From Nonomuraea guangzhouensis (GTDB lineage Bacteria > Actinomycetota > Actinomycetes > Streptosporangiales > Streptosporangiaceae), in contig NZ_JAHKRM010000011.1 in assembly GCF_019396345.1 (NCBI RefSeq), positions 62,001 through 126,000 on the forward strand: a stretch of 64,000 nt of DNA, read 5' to 3'. Shown piece by piece: positions 10,115 to 17,872 of this stretch; within the stretch, counting starts at the first letter, position 1, and every line of letters begins with the position of its first letter. Under the pieces are notes generated by a model that saw only the letters and a program-made list of their open reading frames with translations, made no database searches and was not told the DNA's origin. The position numbers and the translations under genes are program-made.

Positions 10115-10581
10115 CGCACTCCTTCCAAAGGAACCCCTACCGCCCTCTTCCGCTCCCCCGCCAGGGGTAACCCCCCAAAGGGACCCCTACCGCCCTCTTC
10201 AGCCCCCGAAGGGGTATCCCTCCAAAGGGACCCCGACCACGACAGACCGCCCTCTTCCGCTCCCTCGCCAGGGGCATCCCTCCAAAGGGACACCGATCAC
10301 GAGGATCACCCTCTTCCACCCCCGAAGGGGGGATCCCTCCAAAGGGACCCGGCCACGACGGGCCGCTCTCTCCCGCCCCCCCGAAGGGGGTATCCCTCCT
10401 CAAGGACCCCAGCCGCCACGGACCGCTCTCTCCCGCCCCCGAAGGGGGGATCCCTCCAAAGGGACCCCGACCACAACGGACCGCCCTCTCCCACCCCCCG
10501 AAGGGGGTATTCCTCCTCAAGGACCTCAGCCGCCACGGACCGTCACAGGGATTGAGACGGTCGCGTGACGAACCGTTGCCG
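10115..10581. repeat. Hairpin-rich tandem repeat array (about 8 units) between anmK and the GHL10-like gene
   Basis: Non-coding stretch with about eight degenerate units starting near 10124, 10174, 10221, 10281, 10338, 10397, 10455 and 10514, spaced 47-60 nt. Each unit has one hairpin of the TCCCT-CCAA-AGGGA type. Units 1-7 also carry one of the CCCC-GAA-GGGG type. Variant units keep pairing by changing both arms (TTCC/GGAA in unit 1, TCCT/AGGA in units 6 and 8). Short reading frames across it encode only Pro/Arg/Gly-rich repeats and are judged non-coding. Confidence 0.85.
10538..10562 (-). terminator. Hairpin downstream of the GHL10-like gene
   Basis: GACCGTC and GACGGTC pair as a 7-bp stem around an 11-nt loop, 20 bp past the stop codon of the upstream hydrolase gene. 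There is no clear U-tract, so it is only a candidate. Confidence 0.4.
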
Positions 10582-12111
10582 CTAAAGCACCCGGAAGCCG
10601 TTGCTCGGCTTGCTGGTCCGGTTGGCCCGGTCGACGGCGACCACGTAGTAGTGATCCCCGCGCTTGCCCTCCGGATCCACCCAGCGCACCTGCCGGTCAC
10701 CCGGCACCACCGCGACCAGGTTGCGAGCGTCAGCGAACGCGCCGGCCCCGGCCTTGCTGGGGAACCGGAAGATGGCGAACTGGAAGGGCTCGTGCCGGTC
10801 CGTCGCGACCGCGCGTACCTCCACCCCATCATGCTTGCGCAGCGCGTACGCCAGCACCGGCCGGTGCGGCGCCTCGCCACCCGCCAGCCTGGTCAGCACC
10901 GGGGCCAGCGCGGGCCGGGTGTAGTGGTCGGCCACGGCCGTGCTGATCGAGCCGATCCGGTCGGCCCGCAGGTCGTTGGCGTTGTACCAGATGTCGCCGC
11001 TGACCGGTGGATTGTCCCGGTTGAGGGTGAGGTGCTTGGACAGCTCGGCCGGGTCCTGCCACTGGGGCACGGTCTGGGCCGGGTCGCCCGCCTTGTACGC
11101 CGCCTGGCCGATCCAGAGCAGCGTGCCGGTGCCGTTCGCCACGTCGGACCACCACGGGACGAGCTTGGCGTAGTCGGCCGGCGGCTGCCCGATGTACCAG
11201 TAGAGCTGGGGCGCGATGTAGTCGAGCCAGCCCTTCTTCACCCAGCCTCTGGTGTCGGCGTGCAGGCTGTCGTAGGACTGGCCGCCGGCGGTGTCGGAGC
11301 CGAGCGGGTCGCTGGCCTTGTTGCGCCAGATGCCCGACGGGCTGATGCCCCACGCGATGTCCGGCTTGACCTGGCGCACTCGCTGCTGCATCTCCGAGAC
11401 CATGAGGTCCACGTTGTTGCGCCGCCAGGTGGCCAGGTCGGGGAAGCCGGCGCCGTACTGGGCGAACGCGGCGCTGTCGTCGAAGGCGGTGGTGTTCGTC
11501 GGGTAGAAATAGTCGTCGAAGTGGAGGCCGTCGATGTCGTACCGGGTGACCGCGTCCATGATCGCGTCCTGGCAGAACTTACGGACCTCGGGCATGCCGG
11601 GGTTGTAGTAGAGCTTGCCGCCGAACGGCAGGATCCAGTCGGGGTGCTTGCGGCCCGGGTGGTCGGGGTGCAGCTTGGCCGGGTCGGCCTGCATCGAGAC
11701 CCGGTACGGGTTGAACCAGGCGTGGAAGGCCAGCCCGCGCTTGTGCGTCTCCTCGACGATGAAGCCCAGCGGGTCGTAGCCGGGGTCCTGCCCCTGGGTG
11801 CCGGTCAGCCACTGCGACCACGGTTCGAACGGCGACGGCCAGAACGCGTCGGCGGTCGGCCTGATCTGCACGAAGACGGAGTTCAGCTTCCGCTGCACCG
11901 CCAGGTCCAGCCAGGCGAGGTATTCCGCCTTCTGCTGCTCGACGGTCAGCCCGGTCTTGGAGGGCCAGTTGATGTTGACCACTGAGGCGATCCACATGCC
12001 GCGCATCTGACGCAACGGCGGAACATAGTCGGCGGCGAAGGCGGGGAGCGGTACGACAGAGGCGGCTGCGGCGAGGGCGAGGCCCTTCAGTAACGTCCTT
12101 CTGCTGGGCAT
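10582..12111 (-). CDS. Tat-exported GHL10-family glycoside hydrolase (DigH/YngK-like)
   Basis: A 509-residue predicted extracellular hydrolase. The N-terminus is a twin-arginine signal (SRRTLLKGLALAAAA, cleavage near AFA). The core matches the glycosyl-hydrolase-like 10 family: GMWIASVVNINWPS, NSVFVQIRPTADAFW, AWFNPYRVS and DGLHFDDYFYP, with paired acidic residues typical of the active site. E. coli DigH of this family cleaves glycan strands stripped of peptides. Placement with anmK and nagZ supports a similar role on peptidoglycan. The start at 12111 gives an intact Tat signal; a further in-frame start at 12204 would bury it. A C-terminal segment (about residues 440-509) may be a small beta domain. 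Confidence 0.88.
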   Translation of the reverse strand: MPSRRTLLKGLALAAAASVVPLPAFAADYVPPLRQMRGMWIASVVNINWPSKTGLTVEQQKAEYLAWLDLAVQRKLNSVFVQIRPTADAFWPSPFEPWSQWLTGTQGQDPGYDPLGFIVEETHKRGLAFHAWFNPYRVSMQADPAKLHPDHPGRKHPDWILPFGGKLYYNPGMPEVRKFCQDAIMDAVTRYDIDGLHFDDYFYPTNTTAFDDSAAFAQYGAGFPDLATWRRNNVDLMVSEMQQRVRQVKPDIAWGISPSGIWRNKASDPLGSDTAGGQSYDSLHADTRGWVKKGWLDYIAPQLYWYIGQPPADYAKLVPWWSDVANGTGTLLWIGQAAYKAGDPAQTVPQWQDPAELSKHLTLNRDNPPVSGDIWYNANDLRADRIGSISTAVADHYTRPALAPVLTRLAGGEAPHRPVLAYALRKHDGVEVRAVATDRHEPFQFAIFRFPSKAGAGAFADARNLVAVVPGDRQVRWVDPEGKRGDHYYVVAVDRANRTSKPSNGFRVL

Positions 12112-12164
12112 GTGGGGGATGGCCTCTCGGAAGTGGTTGTGTCGAGGGCGACGATGACAGAAAA

Positions 12165-12194
12165 TTACCTTCAATTCAATAATCGTGAAGGAAA
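12165..12194. promoter_or_regulatory. Inverted repeat in the AT-rich divergent promoter region, candidate MurR-type operator
   Basis: Arms TTACCTTCA (12165-12173) and TGAAGGAAA (12186-12194) match at 8 of 9 positions across 12 nt. The stretch is markedly AT-rich for this DNA and lies between the divergent GHL10-like and nagZ genes. The right arm overlaps the nagZ ribosome site, so part of the symmetry may be coincidental. The RpiR-type regulator two genes away is the natural candidate binder. Confidence 0.45.
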
Positions 12195-12202
12195 ATGCCG
12201 AC

Positions 12203-13633
12203 ATGTCCCCTGACCTGTACCGACTAGCGATAACAGTGCTCCAGCCAGGCTACGAAGGCGCGTCCGCGCCCGACTGGTTGCTCAGGGCGCTCGGCGAAGG
12301 ACTCGGCGGCCTGGTGCTGTTCGCCCGCAACGAGCCCGGCGAGCAGCTCGTCCAGCGCTTTCGCGCCGAGAACCCGGGCGCCGTCGTGGCGATCGACGAG
12401 GAAGGCGGGGCGGTCACCCGCCTGGAGGTCACCTCCGGCAGCTCCTTCCCGGGCAACCGGGCGCTCGGCGTGGTGGACGACGTGGCCCTGACCGAGCGGG
12501 TGGGCCGCCAGATCGGCCGGATGCTCGCCGACGCCGACATCACGCTCAACTACGCGCCTTCGGCCGACGTCAACGCAAACCCGGCCAACCCGGTGATCGG
12601 CGTCCGCTCGTTCGGCCCGACCGCCGACCTGGTCGCCCGCCATACCGTCGCCTACGTCAACGGGGTGCAGGGCGCCGGGGTCGCCGCCTGCGCCAAGCAC
12701 TTCCCCGGTCACGGTGACACGGTCACGGACTCGCACCTGGCGCTGCCGACCGTGCACGCCTCGCGTGAGCTGCTGGCCGAGCGCGACCTGCCGCCGTTCA
12801 GGGCCGCGATCGGGGCCGGGGTGCGCTCGATCATGTCGGGCCACCTGCTCGTCCCCGCCCTCGATCCGTCGATGCCCGCGACGCTCAGCCGTACCGTCAT
12901 GACCGAGCTGCTCAGGGGCGAGCTCGGTTTCGACGGGATGCTGGTCACCGACGCGATCGAGATGCGGGCGGTGGCCGCGATGTTCACCCCCGGCGAGATC
13001 GCGGTCCGCGCGCTCGGCGCGGGCGTCGACGCCATCTGCGTGGGCCTGTCGACCGAGCGGAGCCTGAACGAGATCCGCGACGCCATCGTGGCCGCCGTCC
13101 GGGCTGGCGAGCTCCCCGAGGAGCGGCTGGCCGAGGCCGCCGGCCGGGTCCTCGCCCTGTCCGGCTGGTACGACCGGCAGTCGGCCCTGCGTGAGAAGGC
13201 CCGCGCCGACGTCGACGGGGGCGTCGGCCTGGACGCCGCCAGAGCCGCGCTGACCACGACGGGCACGGCCTCGCTGACCCGGGCGCCGCTGGTCGTGGAG
13301 GTCAACACCCGCCTCAACAAGGCCGTGGACCCCTCGACGCCGACCGGCATCACGGCGGCTCTCGGCACGCTGCTGCCGGGCACCGAGCGGGTCCAGATGG
13401 AGCCCGAGGGCGAGCTGCCACCGTTCGACGATCGGCCGGTCGTCCTCGTGGTGCACGACGCCGCCCGGCATTCCTGGGTGCGGGAGACGGTGGCGCGGGC
13501 CGTACAGGTGCGGCCCGAGGTGATCGTCGTGGACACCGGCATCCCCGCGGCGCCCGCCGGCGCCGCGCACCTGGTCACGCACGGCATCTCGCGCGTCTCG
13601 GCGCAGGCGGCCGCCGAATGGCTGACCCGGTGA
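12203..13633 (+). CDS. nagZ: Glycoside hydrolase family 3 beta-N-acetylhexosaminidase (NagZ-type)
   Basis: A 476-residue enzyme that probably releases GlcNAc from GlcNAc-anhydroMurNAc muropeptide fragments. The family 3 barrel shows AIDEEGG, NYAPSADVN, the NagZ signature KHFPGHGDTVTDSH carrying the Asp-His catalytic pair, and VTDAIEM with the nucleophile Asp. It has an extra C-terminal domain (about 350-476), as in two-domain NagZ proteins, and no signal peptide, so it is likely cytoplasmic. The ATG at 12203 was chosen for the GAAGGAAA site 8 nt upstream over a GTG at 12185. It overlaps the regulator gene by 16 bp. Confidence 0.93.
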   Translation: MSPDLYRLAITVLQPGYEGASAPDWLLRALGEGLGGLVLFARNEPGEQLVQRFRAENPGAVVAIDEEGGAVTRLEVTSGSSFPGNRALGVVDDVALTERVGRQIGRMLADADITLNYAPSADVNANPANPVIGVRSFGPTADLVARHTVAYVNGVQGAGVAACAKHFPGHGDTVTDSHLALPTVHASRELLAERDLPPFRAAIGAGVRSIMSGHLLVPALDPSMPATLSRTVMTELLRGELGFDGMLVTDAIEMRAVAAMFTPGEIAVRALGAGVDAICVGLSTERSLNEIRDAIVAAVRAGELPEERLAEAAGRVLALSGWYDRQSALREKARADVDGGVGLDAARAALTTTGTASLTRAPLVVEVNTRLNKAVDPSTPTGITAALGTLLPGTERVQMEPEGELPPFDDRPVVLVVHDAARHSWVRETVARAVQVRPEVIVVDTGIPAAPAGAAHLVTHGISRVSAQAAAEWLTR

Positions 13634-14523
13634 CCGGGGCGCCGCTTGACGGGCCGGACGGGCGGGTGAACGAGCCGTCGAACCCGGTCTCCGCCGTCCG
13701 CGCGGTGTTCCCGTCGCTGACCCCGGCCGCGCAGGCGATCGCGCGCATCATTCTCGCCGACCCCGGTGTGGTGGTGCGGAGCACGATCACCGAGTTCAGC
13801 GCGGTGTCCGGGACGAGCGAGGCGACGATCGTACGCACTGCCAGGGCGCTCGGTTTCGCCGGTTACTCGCAGATGCGCTTCGCCCTGGCCGCCGCCGTGG
13901 CCAAGCAGCCGGAACGGCTGGTGCCCGGCGACCTCGGCCCCGACGACCCGCTTACCGACGTCATCGCCAAGGTGGCGCGGGCCGAGTCCGAGGCGCTGGC
14001 CGACACGGCGGCGCAGCTCGACCCCGAACCACTCGGAGAGATCGTCACGGCCATCGCCGGGGCCCGGCGGGTGGACGTGTACGGCGTGGCGGCGTCCGGG
14101 CTGGTGGCGGCCGACATGTCGCAGAAGCTGCTGCGGATCGGCCTGTCCAGCCACCCGTTCAGCGACGCCCACATGGCGCTGACCAGCGCGGCCCTGCTCC
14201 GGGACGGCGACGTGGTGGTGGCGATCAGTTGCAGCGGCGAGACGCCGGACGTGCTCGACCCGGCCCGCACTGCCGCGGAGGCGGGGGCGCTGCTGGTCGC
14301 GATCACCAACAATCCGCGGTCGTCGCTGGCCGGGCTGGCCGACTACACGCTGGTGTCGGCGGGGCGGGAGACCGCCTTCCGGCCGGGGGCGCTGGCCAGC
14401 CGGATCAGCCAGCTCCTGATCGTCGACTGCATCTTCGTCGGGCTGGCCCAGCGCACGTACGACAAGGCCGACGCCGCGATCCGCGCCACGAGGGAGGCCA
14501 CGGACCGCTACCGTCGCCGCTGA
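13618..14523 (+). CDS. MurR/RpiR-family transcriptional regulator
   Basis: A 301-residue regulator with an N-terminal RpiR helix-turn-helix (about residues 30-100: TITEFSAVSGTSEATIVRTARALGF) and a C-terminal SIS sugar-phosphate-binding domain (about 130-270: VDVYGVAASGLVA, VVVAISCSGETPD, LLVAITNNPRS). RpiR proteins with an SIS domain commonly sense amino-sugar phosphates. In this neighbourhood MurNAc-6-phosphate or GlcNAc-6-phosphate is the likely ligand (inference). It overlaps nagZ by 16 bp in another frame, implying co-transcription. The stop codon abuts the convergent IclR stop codon with no gap. Confidence 0.92.
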   Translation: MADPVTGAPLDGPDGRVNEPSNPVSAVRAVFPSLTPAAQAIARIILADPGVVVRSTITEFSAVSGTSEATIVRTARALGFAGYSQMRFALAAAVAKQPERLVPGDLGPDDPLTDVIAKVARAESEALADTAAQLDPEPLGEIVTAIAGARRVDVYGVAASGLVAADMSQKLLRIGLSSHPFSDAHMALTSAALLRDGDVVVAISCSGETPDVLDPARTAAEAGALLVAITNNPRSSLAGLADYTLVSAGRETAFRPGALASRISQLLIVDCIFVGLAQRTYDKADAAIRATREATDRYRRR

Positions 14524-15297
14524 TCAGTCCACCGTGCTACGCGCCACACCCGCCAGGTCCGCTTCGATCCGGGCGGCCGTGGCCAGCAGTGGCGGCAGCA
14601 GGTCCCGCCTGACCTGCTGCGACGTCGTACGGCTGACGTGGGTCGAGACGTTCACCGCTGCTACCGCCCGCCCGGAACGGTTGCGGATCGGCACGGCGAT
14701 GGACCGCAGCCCCTCCTCCAGCTCCTGGTCGACCATCGCCCACCCCCGAGCGCGCACCCGGTCGAGCTCCGCCCGCAGCGCCGCCGACTGGGTGATCGTC
14801 CGCGAGGTGAGCCCGCGCAGCTCGGCCGAGCCGAGATAGTCGTCGAGCCGCTCCGGGGAGAGCGCCGCCAGCAGCACCCGGCCCATGGACGTGCAGTACG
14901 CGGGGAACCGGGTGCCGATGTTGATCGTCACCCGCATGATCCGCGCGGTGGCCACCCGCGCCACGTACACGACGTCCGCGCCGTCGAGCACGGCGACCGA
15001 GGCCGACTCGTGCACCTCGGCGGCCAGCCGTTCGAGATGCGGATCGGCCACCTCGGGCAGCGACAGGCTGGACAGATAGGCGTAGCCGAGCTCCAGAACC
15101 CTGGGCGTGAGCGAGAACAGCCGCCCGTCCGAACGCACGTACCCGAGGTCGGCGAGCGTGAGCAGGAACCGCCTGGCCGCCGCCCTGCTGAGGTCCGTCG
15201 CGCGGGCGACCTCGCTCAGCGTCAGCTCGGGCGCCGTGGCGCTGAACGCGCGGATCACCGCGAGACCGCGGGCCAGCGACTGTACGTGATCAACCAT
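14524..15297 (-). CDS. IclR-family transcriptional regulator (PcaR/PobR-like)
   Basis: A 257-residue regulator. The N-terminal winged helix (LTLSEVARATDLSRAAARRFLLTLADLGYV) is followed by an IclR effector domain with SVAVLDGADVVYVARV, GTRFPAYCTSMGRVLLAAL and the C-terminal GLRSIAVPIRNRSGRAVAAVNVS. It resembles the PcaR/PobR/CatR branch that controls aromatic acid catabolism. The ATG at 15297 has an AAGGA site; an ATG at 15312 is possible. It diverges from the ABC transporter/decarboxylase operon and is its likely regulator. Confidence 0.92.
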   Translation of the reverse strand: MVDHVQSLARGLAVIRAFSATAPELTLSEVARATDLSRAAARRFLLTLADLGYVRSDGRLFSLTPRVLELGYAYLSSLSLPEVADPHLERLAAEVHESASVAVLDGADVVYVARVATARIMRVTINIGTRFPAYCTSMGRVLLAALSPERLDDYLGSAELRGLTSRTITQSAALRAELDRVRARGWAMVDQELEEGLRSIAVPIRNRSGRAVAAVNVSTHVSRTTSQQVRRDLLPPLLATAARIEADLAGVARSTVD

Positions 15298-15305
15298 GAC
15301 GATCC

Positions 15306-15333
15306 TTGACATAGGTCATCAAAGGCGTAGCTT
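15306..15333 (+). promoter_or_regulatory. Candidate sigma-70-type promoter for the ABC transporter operon
   Basis: TTGACA (15306-15311), a 16-nt spacer and TAGCTT (15328-15333) point rightward. The predicted start near 15340 lies upstream of the inverted repeats at 15349-15382 and the ribosome site CAGGAG. It overlaps the 5' end of the divergent IclR leader. Confidence 0.5.
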
Positions 15334-15348
15334 CCACGATACGGGGGT

Positions 15349-15382
15349 GTTCGTTCAGAGAATATCTGTGCGCATAGCGAAC
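15349..15382. promoter_or_regulatory. Nested inverted repeats, candidate IclR operator
   Basis: Outer arms GTTCG (15349-15353) and CGAAC (15378-15382) enclose an inner CAGA-GAATA-TCTG palindrome (15356-15368). They sit between the candidate promoter and the first gene of the ABC operon. GTTCG/CGAAC half-sites recall operators of PcaR-type IclR regulators (family knowledge). Binding is inferred. Confidence 0.45.
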
Positions 15383-15396
15383 AACAGGAGACAAAA

Positions 15397-16335
15397 GTGT
15401 CTCGCACTCTCGTGGTCTTAGCCGCCCTTCTCCTCACAGCCGCGTGCGGCGGCCCCTCTCAGCCGGCGACGACGAACCAGGGCAAGACAAAGGTCACCGC
15501 CGGCGTGATCGCGATCGTCGACACCGCGCCGATCCACCTGGGCAAGGCCAAGGGCTTCTTCGCCGAGCAGAACATCGACCTGACGATCACTCCCGTCCAG
15601 GGCGGCGCCGCCGCGATCTCCGGCGCGGTCAGCGGGCAGTTCCAGTTCGCCTTCGCCAACACCACCTCGCTGCTGACCGCCAAGCAGCAGGGGCTCGACG
15701 TGCAGGTGGTCGCCAACGGCGTCTCGTCGACCGGTCAGCAGGGCAAGGACTTCAGCGCGGTGCTGGTGAAGAACGACAGCCCGATCAGGTCGGCCAAGGA
15801 GCTGGCGGGCAAGAAGATCTCGGTCAACCAGCTCAAGAACATCGGCGACACGACCGTACGGGCCTCGGTACGCAAGGCCGGTGGCGACCCGTCGGGCATC
15901 CAGTTCGTCGAGCTGGCCTTCCCCGACGCGCCCGCCGCGCTGCAGGCCGGCCGCGTGGACGCCATCTGGGTGGTCGAGCCCTTCGTCAGCCAGGCGCTGA
16001 GCCAGGGCGCCCGCGCCGTGGCCTGGAACTTCGCCGACGCCGCCCCCGACCTGACCGTGGCGATGTACTTCACCACCGGCAAGACCGACGCGGACCTGAC
16101 CAAGCGGTTCACCGCGGCCATCCGCAAGTCGCTGGAGTACGCCGACAGCCACCCCGACGAGGTCAGGGCCGTGCTCAAGACCTACACCAAGATCTCCCCT
16201 GCGGTGATCGCGAAGATCTACCTGCCCAGGTGGCCCGCCGAGGTGAACAAGGCGTCCGTGCAGACCATCGCCGACCTCGCGCTGGCCGACGGCGTCCTCA
16301 AGGACAAGGTCGACGTCTCGGCGCTGGTGCGGTGA
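15397..16335 (+). CDS. NitT/TauT-family ABC transporter substrate-binding lipoprotein
   Basis: A 312-residue secreted binding protein. The lipoprotein signal ends at LLTAACGG, with the lipidated Cys near residue 15. The body matches the SsuA/TauA/NMT1-like group: VTAGVIAIVDTAPIHLGKAKGFF, GGAAAISGAVSGQFQFAFAN, and AALQAGRVDAIWVVEPF. The GTG at 15397 has a CAGGAG site. The stop codon overlaps the permease start as GTGA. These transporters import sulfonates, nitrate, pyrimidine precursors or aromatic acids. The terminal decarboxylase gene points to a 2-oxo acid or aromatic substrate (inference). Confidence 0.92.
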   Translation: MSRTLVVLAALLLTAACGGPSQPATTNQGKTKVTAGVIAIVDTAPIHLGKAKGFFAEQNIDLTITPVQGGAAAISGAVSGQFQFAFANTTSLLTAKQQGLDVQVVANGVSSTGQQGKDFSAVLVKNDSPIRSAKELAGKKISVNQLKNIGDTTVRASVRKAGGDPSGIQFVELAFPDAPAALQAGRVDAIWVVEPFVSQALSQGARAVAWNFADAAPDLTVAMYFTTGKTDADLTKRFTAAIRKSLEYADSHPDEVRAVLKTYTKISPAVIAKIYLPRWPAEVNKASVQTIADLALADGVLKDKVDVSALVR

Positions 16336-17126
16336 GGCGGCTGACGGTGAGGCGGCTGGCGGGGCGGCCGCTGTACGGGCTCGCGGGGCTCGGCGGCCTG
16401 CTGGTGCTGCTGGAGGCGGTGCCCCGGCTCGGGCTGGTGGACAAGCGGTTCCTGCCGCCCGCCTCGCACATCCTCGGCACGCTGGGCGGCCAGTTGGTCA
16501 CGGCCGAGCTGTGGTTCGCGCTGGGCGAGACCGTGCTCGGCTGGGCGCTCGGCCTGGCGATCGCGTTCTGTCTGGCGGTGGCGGCCGGGGTGGTCATCGG
16601 GATCGTCCCCGGGCTGCGGGCCGCGACCCGCTCCACGGTCGAGTTCCTGCGGCCGATCCCCTCGGTGGCGCTGGTCCCGCTGGCCACGCTGCTGTACGGT
16701 CCTTCGCTCGGCTCGACGCTGCTGCTGGTGGTCTACGCCTCGTTCTGGCAGGTGCTCATCCAGGTCCTGTACGGCGTGGCGGCCGTCGACTCGGTCGCCG
16801 ACGACACCGCCCGGTCCTACGGGCTGTCGTCCTGGTCGCGGGTCCGGCATCTGGTCTGGCCGACCGCGTTGCCGTACGTCATGACCGGGTTGCGGCTGGC
16901 TGCGGCGGTGGCGTTCATCCTTGCGGTCACGGCGGAGCTGGTGATCGGCAGTCCGGGGCTCGGGGCGGAGATCCAGGTCGCACAGAACAGCGGGGCGGTG
17001 CCCACGGTGTACGCGCTCATCGTGCTCGCCGGGCTGGTCGGGATCGGGGTCAACGCCGCGGTGCGGCTCCTGGAGCGCCGGGTGCTGTCGTGGCATCCCG
17101 CGGTGCGATCGGAGGCCGGCCCGTGA
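16332..17126 (+). CDS. ABC transporter permease (TauC/SsuC-like), first copy
   Basis: A 264-residue inner-membrane permease of the binding-protein-dependent family, with about six hydrophobic helices. The EAA loop region reads DTARSYGLSSWSRVRHLVWPTALPYVMTGLR, in two parts. The GTG at 16332 overlaps the binding-protein stop as GTGA; a GTG at 16347 is a possible alternative. It overlaps the next permease by 4 bp (GTGA). It probably forms a heterodimeric channel with the following gene, since this transporter family often has a single permease gene. Confidence 0.9.
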   Translation: MRRLTVRRLAGRPLYGLAGLGGLLVLLEAVPRLGLVDKRFLPPASHILGTLGGQLVTAELWFALGETVLGWALGLAIAFCLAVAAGVVIGIVPGLRAATRSTVEFLRPIPSVALVPLATLLYGPSLGSTLLLVVYASFWQVLIQVLYGVAAVDSVADDTARSYGLSSWSRVRHLVWPTALPYVMTGLRLAAAVAFILAVTAELVIGSPGLGAEIQVAQNSGAVPTVYALIVLAGLVGIGVNAAVRLLERRVLSWHPAVRSEAGP

Positions 17127-17872
17127 AGGTGGTCAGGCTTTTCGGGGTGCCGGTGCTGCTGGTGCTGGGCTGGTGGCTGGTCAGTGGTGGGTCGTTCTAC
17201 CTGCCGGATCCCGTACGGGTGGCGCGGGCGTTCGGGCAGACCTGGTTCTCGGCGCGGGTGTTCGACGACGTGCTGCCCAGCATCGGGCGGCTGCTCGCCG
17301 GGTACGCGCTCGGGAGCGTGCTGGGCGTGGGGCTCGGGGTGCCGATCGGGCTGTCGCCGCGGCTGCGCGCGACGCTGGAGCCGGTGCTGGAGTTCTTCCG
17401 GGCGATCCCGCCGCCTGTGCTCGTGCCGCTGCTCATGCTGCTGGCCGGGATCGACACGCCGATGAAGGTGCTGGTCATCGTCTCGGGCTGCCTCTGGCCG
17501 ATCCTGCTCAACACCGTCGAAGGCGTACGGGCGCTGGACGAGGTGCTCGCCGACACCTGCCGGATGTACGGCGTGCGCGGAGCCACCCGGCTGCGCCGGT
17601 TCGTGCTGCGCGGGGCCAGCCCGCAGATCATGGCCGGGCTGCGGCAGGCGCTGTCCATCGGGATCATCCTCATGGTCATCAGCGAGATGTTCGCCAGCTC
17701 CAGTGGGCTCGGGTTCACGATCGTGCTGTTCCAGCGGCAGTTCCAGATCGCCGAGATGTGGAGCGGCATCCTGCTGCTCGGGCTGATCGGGCTGACGCTG
17801 TCGCTGCTCTTCCGCTTCGTGGAGCGGCGGGTCCTTTCCTGGTACTACGGCGCCGGAGCCGCCCGTGCTTGA
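17123..17872 (+). CDS. ABC transporter permease (TauC/SsuC-like), second copy
   Basis: A 249-residue permease with about six helices and the EAA-type loop DTCRMYGVRGATRLRRFVL. It starts at GTG 17123 inside the preceding stop overlap and ends 8 bp inside the ATPase gene, giving tight coupling. It is clearly diverged from the first permease, so the pair is more likely an old heterodimer than a recent duplication. Confidence 0.9.
   Translation: MKVVRLFGVPVLLVLGWWLVSGGSFYLPDPVRVARAFGQTWFSARVFDDVLPSIGRLLAGYALGSVLGVGLGVPIGLSPRLRATLEPVLEFFRAIPPPVLVPLLMLLAGIDTPMKVLVIVSGCLWPILLNTVEGVRALDEVLADTCRMYGVRGATRLRRFVLRGASPQIMAGLRQALSIGIILMVISEMFASSSGLGFTIVLFQRQFQIAEMWSGILLLGLIGLTLSLLFRFVERRVLSWYYGAGAARA

Noticed and set aside
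10119-10545. Possible CRISPR array
   Set aside because: Units differ in length and sequence, there are no unique spacers of constant length, and no cas genes occur in the window.
10137-10880. Reading frames across the repeat array and into the GHL10-like gene
   Set aside because: Their translations are Pro/Arg/Gly repeats made by the hairpin units and run antisense to or out of frame with a conserved gene.
12224-13582. Long antisense frame opposite nagZ
   Set aside because: Typical GC-rich shadow of a highly conserved GH3 gene on the other strand.
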